Of a DNA stretch of 43,601 nt, positions 36,825 to 43,601 are shown piece after piece. The DNA comes from Paracoccaceae bacterium (lineage in GTDB: Bacteria; Pseudomonadota; Alphaproteobacteria; Rhodobacterales; Rhodobacteraceae), in the NCBI GenBank assembly GCA_013042605.1, contig JABDPT010000262.1, positions 1 to 43,601 of the forward strand. The letters run 5' to 3'. Position numbers and translations under genes: made by a program. How positions within the stretch are numbered: position 1 is the stretch's first letter; every line of letters begins with the position of its first letter. The notes under the pieces are model-generated. The model did not search any database and was not told where the DNA came from. It was given only the letters and a program-made list of their open reading frames with translations.

Positions 36825-38675
36825 ATGGCAGGCACACCAGCAACGGCAGAAACGCCCGGCGTTCCAGAAGGGCAAGAGGTCTTGCCTGGACTTTGGCGCA
36901 ACCAAAGCCCGCATGGCCGGATCACGGCCGTTTCGATGATGAAGGACGAAGGGCCCTACGTGATCGAATGGGTGGCGCATCACCTTGCGGTCGGCTTCAC
37001 CGATTTCGTGATCTATACCAACGACTGCACCGACGGCACCGATAAGATGCTGATGCGGATGCAGGAACTGGGGCTTGTCCAACACCGTAACAATGCCATT
37101 CCCGAAGGGATGAAGCCACAGCCTTCGGCGCTCAAATATGCGCAGGTCGAACCCGAGGTCGCGGCAAGCGACTGGCTTCTGGTGTTCGATGCCGATGAGT
37201 TTCTTTGCCTGCGCCATGGCGACGGGCGCATCGACACACTGATCTCGGACATAAAGGCCACTGGCGCCAACGGCATGGTCATTACATGGCGCATCTTCGG
37301 GTCGGGCGGTGTGCATGAATGGTCGACCGATCCGGTGACCGAACAATATCTGATGGCGGCGCCCCAGATGTGGAACAAGGGTTGGGGCGTGAAGACCCTG
37401 TTTCAGTTTGACCCAGACAAATGGAAGCTGGGGATCCATCGTCCCAAGCTCAAAAACAAGGTTCTTGATACCGAGTTTCCCGACAGCGTGCGCTGGCTCA
37501 ATGGATCGGGTCGCGAGATGGAGGAGTATTTCAAGTTCCGCGGCTGGCGGTCGATCGTGCGGACAGTGGGCTATGACTGGGCGCAGATGAACCACTATGC
37601 GATCAAGTCGATCGACGCCTATGCCATTCGCCGTCTGCGCGGGAACGTCAACAACAAAGCCGACAAGTACAACGCCGACTACTGGTCCTTGCAGGATCGC
37701 AACGAGGTGCGCGACGACACGATGCTGCGTTACAAACCGGAACGCGACCGCATCATCGCGGCATTGCTGTCCGACCCGGTTCTGGCCGAGTTGCATGACG
37801 CAGCGCTCACGAGAACCGAGGAAACGCTGGCGCGGATTCGCGACACAGAGGCGTATCGCGATCTGGTCGTGTCGCTCAAGGCCGCCAGTCAAGTGCCGAT
37901 CACACAGGTTTCAGCGGCCCCACCAAAGCCACGCGACAAGGCCAAAATCGCATCGCTTATGTCGGATGTCGAAAAACGCGCGAGCGGGAAACGCCGCGCG
38001 GAAAAGGTCAAATCCCCCGAGGTACGCACCTTGCCGCCCGCCGATCTTTACGTGCGTGGTTCGGTGGACGTCTCGGCCGATGTCCCGCTTGATTGGGTGC
38101 AAAACCATAGTGTGCGATTACCGATGGACCCGCGGATTTTCACACCTGCCGCGCTGACCGCAATCGAAGTCGGTAAATTCCAGCGCAACCTTGCCCGAAA
38201 CGTGCCGGGGCTGGTGCCCAAGGGCGGTACCTTTGTCGATTACGGCGGGGCCTGCGGGTTTCTGGCGTTTCATCTGGCACAGACGCGCCCCGATGCGCAG
38301 GTGACGCTGCACGAACCAGTGGCCGGATTTCGGGTGGCGCAGGCACTTATCGCGCAGGAGAACGAGATTACCGAGTTGGACAATTTCACGCTGGCCGGCG
38401 CAGAGAATGAGAAATTGGGGGCGATCCTGCGCAAGGACGCGCCAGCGGTGCTCGCCATCGGCGGGTCGGTGAGTATTGATGAAGTGTTGCGATCCCTTGA
38501 AGATCTGCCAGAAGAGGCGCGCCCGGGAGCGATCATTTTTCATGGTCGCGCCCTTGTCGAAGAAACCGGCGCCCTCTCCGACGCTGAGGCACGGTTTTTT
38601 GCGCTGGGCTATAATCGGCGCCTGCCGCTTGACGTAACGATGGGCGTGGGCTTTGCCCGCGAAGATGATGTCTAA
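36825..38675 (+). CDS. Glycosyltransferase family 2-like protein fused to C-terminal methyltransferase-like (Rossmann) domain
   Basis: VSMMKDEGPYVIEWVAHHLAVGFTDFVIYTNDCTDGTDKMLMR; VFDADEFL; C-term GGTFVDYGGACGFLAFHLAQTRPDAQVTLHEP. Confidence 0.85.
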   Translation: MAGTPATAETPGVPEGQEVLPGLWRNQSPHGRITAVSMMKDEGPYVIEWVAHHLAVGFTDFVIYTNDCTDGTDKMLMRMQELGLVQHRNNAIPEGMKPQPSALKYAQVEPEVAASDWLLVFDADEFLCLRHGDGRIDTLISDIKATGANGMVITWRIFGSGGVHEWSTDPVTEQYLMAAPQMWNKGWGVKTLFQFDPDKWKLGIHRPKLKNKVLDTEFPDSVRWLNGSGREMEEYFKFRGWRSIVRTVGYDWAQMNHYAIKSIDAYAIRRLRGNVNNKADKYNADYWSLQDRNEVRDDTMLRYKPERDRIIAALLSDPVLAELHDAALTRTEETLARIRDTEAYRDLVVSLKAASQVPITQVSAAPPKPRDKAKIASLMSDVEKRASGKRRAEKVKSPEVRTLPPADLYVRGSVDVSADVPLDWVQNHSVRLPMDPRIFTPAALTAIEVGKFQRNLARNVPGLVPKGGTFVDYGGACGFLAFHLAQTRPDAQVTLHEPVAGFRVAQALIAQENEITELDNFTLAGAENEKLGAILRKDAPAVLAIGGSVSIDEVLRSLEDLPEEARPGAIIFHGRALVEETGALSDAEARFFALGYNRRLPLDVTMGVGFAREDDV

Positions 38676-38831
38676 CGGGCCGATGCCCGACAGATGCAGC
38701 TCTGCTACGTCTGCGACGGGTCATTTCCGCGCAGGGTTTCGCGGCGTCCCCCGGCAAACTAAAGCTATGGTCATCAGTGCGCGCGGTCTTGCGCGCCATG
38801 GCCCATGCCGCCATCACAAGGAAAAGACAGG

Positions 38832-40262
38832 TTGAACCGCGTCGATCCTCAGCCAGAAACCTCCGAAACCTCGGCCAAGACCGAGCCTGATGCGCTTATC
38901 GTGGCCCTAGAAGGCGGCCTGATCCCAAATGCCCTTGCGGATGAGCTTTATTGGGCCGCGCGCGCCGGGCGCATTGCGGCCCTGACCGAGACCCGCGATC
39001 TGCCTGAGGTGGATGGTGAGGTGGGTTTGCTCGATCCCGCGTCGCTTCCACTGAATGCGCGCGTGATGGCCTTGCTGAAGGATGCCCGCGAGGATGGCAA
39101 GACAACCCTGTTGTCCAGCCGTGCCTATCCCGATTTGGCCGCGCGCGTGGCGGAACATGCAGGCGTTTTCGATGGCGTGCTGACCGATGACAGCGACACG
39201 CCGCTTGCCGAACAGGCGAAAGGCGACTTCGGCGTGACCAGCTACCTCTATCTTGGCCCGCGCGCCGGTGATGGGCTTTGGCAAGGTGCCGCGCATGTCA
39301 TTACGGCAAACGCGCCTGCGGGGCAGCGTGGCGTGGCCAATGCGCATCCCGGTGGCGCGACGCATATCGGCGCGGCTGGCGATACGGGGCGCGAAATGTT
39401 GCGTGCCATGCGTCCGCACCAATGGCTCAAGAACCTTCTGATCTTTCTGCCGGTGCTTGCCGCGCATCAATTGGACGTGGCAACGCTCACCATAGCGGTG
39501 CTTGCATTCCTGTCCTTCTGCCTTGTCGCGTCGAGCGTCTATCTGCTGAACGACCTACTGGATCTTGCCGCCGATCGCGCCCATCCGCGCAAGCGTTTGC
39601 GCCCCTTTGCATCCGGCAACCTGCCATTGCGTTATGGGCGAAACCTTTTATTGGCGCTGCTGGTGGGAGGGTTAGCGCTTGGCATTTTTGCCGGTCCGGC
39701 CTTTGTGCTTGTCCTGCTGATCTATTACGCGGCCACCCTTGCCTATTCCTTTGCGCTCAAGAAACGCGCGGTCCTCGATATCTGCGTCCTGGCCGGGCTT
39801 TATACCCTGCGGATCGTTGCCGGCGGTGTGGCGACGGGTATTGAACTCTCGGTCTGGCTTCTGGCGTTTTCAGTCTTCCTCTTCCTGTCACTCGCGGCGA
39901 TGAAACGGCAGGCCGAACTCGTCGACAACATGTCCAACGGGAAAGCCGTCGCAGACGGTCGCGGATACAGGGTCGAAGACCTGCCGCTGGTGTCGCAAAT
40001 GGCGATGTCCTCGGGGTATGTGTCGGTTCTTGTGATGGCGCTCTATCTCAGTTCACCCGAGGTACAGCTTCTCTATTCACTGCCCGCCGCCCTTTGGGGC
40101 ATCTGCCTTGTCTTGCTTTACTGGATCAGTCGCGCGGTCTTCAAAACCCATCGCGGAGAGATGAATGACGACCCGATCGTCTTTGCGCTGAAAGACGGCG
40201 TTAGCCGTTTGAGCCTTCTGGCCGTCATCGGGTTCGGTCTGATAGCGACGTATTCGGGGTAA
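38832..40262 (+). CDS. UbiA-family prenyltransferase with N-terminal degenerate HAD domain (DPPR-synthase-like membrane domain); start 38805 or 38832
   Basis: LRAMRPHQWLKNLLIFLPVLAAHQ; VYLLNDLLDLAADRAHPRKRLRPFASG; N-terminal HAD-like segment VALEGGLIPNALADELYW...LPLNARVMALLKDAREDGKTTLLSSRAYPDLAARVAEHAGVFDGVLTDD. Confidence 0.88.
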   Translation: MNRVDPQPETSETSAKTEPDALIVALEGGLIPNALADELYWAARAGRIAALTETRDLPEVDGEVGLLDPASLPLNARVMALLKDAREDGKTTLLSSRAYPDLAARVAEHAGVFDGVLTDDSDTPLAEQAKGDFGVTSYLYLGPRAGDGLWQGAAHVITANAPAGQRGVANAHPGGATHIGAAGDTGREMLRAMRPHQWLKNLLIFLPVLAAHQLDVATLTIAVLAFLSFCLVASSVYLLNDLLDLAADRAHPRKRLRPFASGNLPLRYGRNLLLALLVGGLALGIFAGPAFVLVLLIYYAATLAYSFALKKRAVLDICVLAGLYTLRIVAGGVATGIELSVWLLAFSVFLFLSLAAMKRQAELVDNMSNGKAVADGRGYRVEDLPLVSQMAMSSGYVSVLVMALYLSSPEVQLLYSLPAALWGICLVLLYWISRAVFKTHRGEMNDDPIVFALKDGVSRLSLLAVIGFGLIATYSG

Positions 40263-40413
40263 CCTGGTCGGACTTAAACACGTTATCCTACAGTTTCCGA
40301 ATTTCATGCTATGGTCCTCAAACGACGGGGTTTTCGGGATACGTTTACGGAGCCTCGTTCAAGTGGTGCCGACATGATCACATTCGGCCCCCACGGCCTG
40401 GGAGGGTGCCGGA

Positions 40414-42297
40414 TTGGAGACGATAAGCCTGACGATGCCCATGATGGTCGTTCTGGGCCTGCTTTTATTCACCGTTGTGCTGTTCGTTTCAGAAGTCGTG
40501 CGCATCGACTTTGCCGCGATACTCGTCATGGTTCTTCTGGGTCTGCTCAGCCAGGTTCCCGGGTTGGGTTCCCTTGCGGATGTCTCTCGCCTTTTTGATG
40601 GGCTAGCCTCCAATGCCGTCGTTTCGATCATCGCGGTGATGATTATCGGCGCGGGCCTCGACAAGACCGGCATGATGAGCAGCGTTGCTGCGCTGATCCT
40701 CAAGCGCGGCGGTAAATCAGAGGCGCGGGTCGTTCCTATCGTTTCCGGCACTGTCGGGCTGATTTCGTCCTTCATGCAGAATGTCGGCGCCGCCGCGTTA
40801 TTTCTGCCGGTGGTAAGCCGGATTTCCGTTCGCACCGAAATTCCGCTTGGTCGGCTTTTGATGCCGATGGGTTTCTGCGCCATCCTTGGCGGGACAATGA
40901 CCATGGTGGGATCGTCGCCGCTGATCCTGCTGAACGATCTAATCCTGACCGCCAATCGCGCGCTGCCGGACGCCCAACAGATGGAAACCTTCGGGCTGTT
41001 TTCGGTCACGCCTGTCGGCCTTGCCCTTGTCATAACCGGTATTCTTTACTTCATGCTGCTTGGCCGCTGGATCCTGCCGGGAGAACAGGTCGACGGCGAC
41101 GCCACGAGCGGTCGGTCGGTGAAAGAGTATCTCAAGTCGATCTACGGCCTGAAGACCGACATCTTCGAGATCTCGATCCTGGCAGGTCATTCCTGGGAGG
41201 GCAAGACCTTCGATGACCTGATGCAGCGCTATCATGTCTACATCATCGGAAGCGCTTATCAGGGCAAGACATGGTTTGCCCCGGTCATTCAAACCGAGAT
41301 CACGACGCCCTGCCGTTTGGCGTTGCTGGGTCGCGAGAAGAACATTCGTGACATGGTCGACGATGCGGGCTTTCTCTTGCATCCCGATCTGGATGTCTTC
41401 GCGGAAATGTGCGCGCCCACACGGTCCGGCATCGCGGAGATGGTTATCCCCCCGGGGTCGGCCGTCATCGGGAAATGCGCCCACGATCTTGTCTTTCGGA
41501 AGACCTATGGCGCCAGCCTTCTCGCGATCCACAGAGGTGAAGAAACGATGAGCCTTGTCGCCACGGACCAGCACGAACCGACACAGGTCGGTGAGGTTCC
41601 GTTTCTTGCAGGCGATACGCTGGTCATCCACTGCACATGGGACGCCCTGACCCGTCTGACGCAGGATCGAAACTTCGTTGTCGTAACGACCGAGTTTCCG
41701 CGCGAAGAGCTTCGACCGACCAAGGTCGGCTGGGCGGTGCTTTTCTTCGTCATCGCGCTGGGCTTGATCCTGTTCACGGACCTTCGTCTTTCGCTATGTC
41801 TCCTCACCGGCGCTGCGGGGATGATACTCACCGGGGTCATCGACATCGACGAAGCCTATCAGGCGATCAGTTGGAGTACGGTCTTCCTGCTGGCGAGCCT
41901 TATTCCGCTCGGCCATGCCGTACAGACGACCGGTACGGCGGCTTGGATCGCGCAAGAGATACTCCGACTTCTTGACGGATGGCCTGTGTGGTCGCTTCAG
42001 GCGGGGTTAGCCGTGCTCTCGACCGTGTTCACGCTGATCATGTCGAATGTCGGCGCAACGGTGCTTTTGGTTCCCTTGGCGGTATCCATCGCCCTCGCCG
42101 CTGGCGGCGATCCTGCGATCTTTGCCCTCACGGTCGCGATATCGACCTCGAACTCATTCCTCATCCCGACCCATCAGGTCAACGCGCTGATCATGGGACC
42201 CGCGGGGTATCGCGTAACGGACTTCATCAAGAGCGGCGGTATCATGACGATCCTCTTTCTGGCGGTGTCACTGGCAATGATGAACCTGGTCTTTTAA
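40414..42297 (+). CDS. SLC13/DASS-type permease with central TrkA-C (RCK_C) domains
   Basis: TTG start at 40414, alternative ATG at 40438; GSSPLILLNDLI, SNVGATVLLVPLAVSIALAAGG, STSNSFLIPTHQVNALIMGPAGYRVTDFIKSG; soluble central region between TM halves. Confidence 0.88.
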   Translation: METISLTMPMMVVLGLLLFTVVLFVSEVVRIDFAAILVMVLLGLLSQVPGLGSLADVSRLFDGLASNAVVSIIAVMIIGAGLDKTGMMSSVAALILKRGGKSEARVVPIVSGTVGLISSFMQNVGAAALFLPVVSRISVRTEIPLGRLLMPMGFCAILGGTMTMVGSSPLILLNDLILTANRALPDAQQMETFGLFSVTPVGLALVITGILYFMLLGRWILPGEQVDGDATSGRSVKEYLKSIYGLKTDIFEISILAGHSWEGKTFDDLMQRYHVYIIGSAYQGKTWFAPVIQTEITTPCRLALLGREKNIRDMVDDAGFLLHPDLDVFAEMCAPTRSGIAEMVIPPGSAVIGKCAHDLVFRKTYGASLLAIHRGEETMSLVATDQHEPTQVGEVPFLAGDTLVIHCTWDALTRLTQDRNFVVVTTEFPREELRPTKVGWAVLFFVIALGLILFTDLRLSLCLLTGAAGMILTGVIDIDEAYQAISWSTVFLLASLIPLGHAVQTTGTAAWIAQEILRLLDGWPVWSLQAGLAVLSTVFTLIMSNVGATVLLVPLAVSIALAAGGDPAIFALTVAISTSNSFLIPTHQVNALIMGPAGYRVTDFIKSGGIMTILFLAVSLAMMNLVF

Positions 42298-42352
42298 GGG
42301 CTGGCGTGCGCCCAACTGTTCCGAAAGAGAAGGGCTCTGCCTGCGCTATCGA

Positions 42353-43150
42353 TTATGATTGGTCGAACTTGATCAGTACCGAAGCCCAGTCACTGTGCCA
42401 CTCCGCGTCAACGGGGGAAGCAGACGACAAGGCTACGGCGTTGAGCAGGACCGAGCCGCTTTCCGGGACCGCTACGTCGAAACGGCCATCCTTTGAAATT
42501 TCGACCTTTCTGACCTCCAGGCCGTCGGGTTTGCTCTGGAAGACAGTTACCTGGCTTGGACGCACCGTAACGTCCTGAAAAATCCGCCCAATGATGCGAG
42601 TGTGTTCTCTGTCCAGGATGACTTGGTCAAGCACAATCTCCACCGGAGAGCCTTGATAATGGTCTTCAATCGCCGGGCTGTCCTTCGGCAAAACGACGAG
42701 CTTGGCATGCCTGGAATAGCTTTCCGAAAAGCCGGTCAACGGCAAGCCGCGGGCCAGGTGTTCGTCTTCTGCGTGTTCGAGGCCTTCCATTTTCAGATAA
42801 GACAGGAACTCGTCCCAGTCCTTGTGCACCAACCGCCGTGGTTTGGTTCTGTGAAAGATCACAGCCCCGCGTTGAGGGTCGAAGGGCACGACGGCCGCCG
42901 GGACATCGCCTATCGCGCCTTTCACCGGTCCGGCCCCGCCCCAGATCCAATCAAACGTCTCAACGGTATCAGGCACGAATGGCAGAGATACTCCGTCGAG
43001 CATCTGTCCAACCTTCAGGTCAAGCTCGAGCACGCTCTCGCCGTCGGCGCCATGCACATTGCCATCAATCCAGAACTCATGCGCATCGACTGACGGAACG
43101 ATCATTCCGCTTAAGACAATTACAGCCGCCAACTCGAACCTTAGTCGCAT
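42353..43150 (-). CDS. DUF4198-like exported protein
   Basis: Signal peptide ending VDAHEFWIDG; GRIFQDVTVRPSQVTVFQSKPDGLEVRKVEISKDGRFDVAVPESGSVLLNAVAL. Confidence 0.75.
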   Translation of the reverse strand: MRLRFELAAVIVLSGMIVPSVDAHEFWIDGNVHGADGESVLELDLKVGQMLDGVSLPFVPDTVETFDWIWGGAGPVKGAIGDVPAAVVPFDPQRGAVIFHRTKPRRLVHKDWDEFLSYLKMEGLEHAEDEHLARGLPLTGFSESYSRHAKLVVLPKDSPAIEDHYQGSPVEIVLDQVILDREHTRIIGRIFQDVTVRPSQVTVFQSKPDGLEVRKVEISKDGRFDVAVPESGSVLLNAVALSSASPVDAEWHSDWASVLIKFDQS

Positions 43151-43341
43151 GTCGCACATCTCCCATCGGTGTCTGCCCTCAACAGCGAGACTGCCGCGTG
43201 ATCGGATGCAGAGCGTCAATCACGGTTTCTCCATCCGAAGTGATCGGCCGGGTGCATCCCGCGTGACGCGCCGGCACGTTCCTTTGGATGTCCGGCCAGT
43301 GAATTGCGGTGCGGACAATTCAGACACCGAAAGGAAAAACC

Positions 43342-43590
43342 ATGAAGACCCAGATCTGCATCTCGATCCTCGCCGTTGCCCTGTCGGCCGGCACAGCCTT
43401 TGCCAAAGCCCACGATCAGGGCGTGGCCGATGGCTCGTTCCCCGACAGCACGTCCGACACCGTGCGCTCGATCGAAGGGCCGGGCATCAAATCCGTCGTC
43501 AGCGGCGGCGCACGCGGTGAAGGCGCGTCGGCCAACAAAGGCGGCAATCGCGTTGAGCCCGTGGTCGGCAACGGCGCGAACGGCAACTGA
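43342..43590 (+). CDS. Small exported Gly/Asn/Ser-rich protein of unknown function
   Basis: MKTQICISILAVALSAGTAFAKAHDQG signal peptide; low-complexity mature part. Confidence 0.7.
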   Translation: MKTQICISILAVALSAGTAFAKAHDQGVADGSFPDSTSDTVRSIEGPGIKSVVSGGARGEGASANKGGNRVEPVVGNGANGN

Positions 43591-43601
43591 TCCTGTTGGC
43601 C

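Noticed and set aside
36777-37892. 371-aa minus-strand ORF antisense to the GT2-fusion gene
   Set aside because: Shadow ORF with no motif; sense frame encodes a conserved glycosyltransferase.
1-43601. Search by eye for CRISPR arrays, tRNA/rRNA genes, IS elements, phage or toxin-antitoxin modules
   Set aside because: No regularly spaced repeats, transposase/integrase motifs, or RNA gene signatures recognised; gene content looks like core chromosome.

Overview
GC-rich alphaproteobacterial chromosomal window (the gene families look like Rhodobacterales/roseobacter; inference) with about 46 supported protein-coding genes, packed in short operons with many 4-bp ATGA/GTGA overlaps. Main blocks: (i) Moco/formate dehydrogenase maturation genes in three places: fdhD-mobA-mobB plus a moeA-fusion gene that runs off the left edge and is absent from the ORF track, then moaB, then moaE-moaD; (ii) azlCD; (iii) a DmdC-like acyl-CoA dehydrogenase with an MBL-fold hydrolase; (iv) tsaC/sua5 and yqgE; (v) an RND pump with its HlyD-type adaptor; (vi) udg; (vii) pyrB - unknown membrane-anchored protein - pyrC-like - plsY - DUF805; (viii) gshA, rsmE, ubiA; (ix) a BON/OmpA-like protein; (x) pgsA and uvrC; (xi) an SDR, a Ca/Na exchanger and an S49 peptidase; (xii) a glycosyltransferase island next to a HAD-UbiA fusion; (xiii) an SLC13/RCK transporter and a DUF4198 protein. 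No rRNA, tRNA, CRISPR, IS element or phage signature was recognised. The strongest second-look items are proteins whose catalytic or ligand motifs are visibly degenerate: a dihydroorotase-like protein without the HxH metal motif, encoded beside pyrB and a membrane-anchored unknown; a UbiA prenyltransferase fused to a HAD domain whose DxDGT motif reads ALEGG; a family-4-like uracil-DNA glycosylase with only two cysteines; and an FdhD with CxxG instead of CxxC. All family calls come from reading translated motifs; no database search was run.
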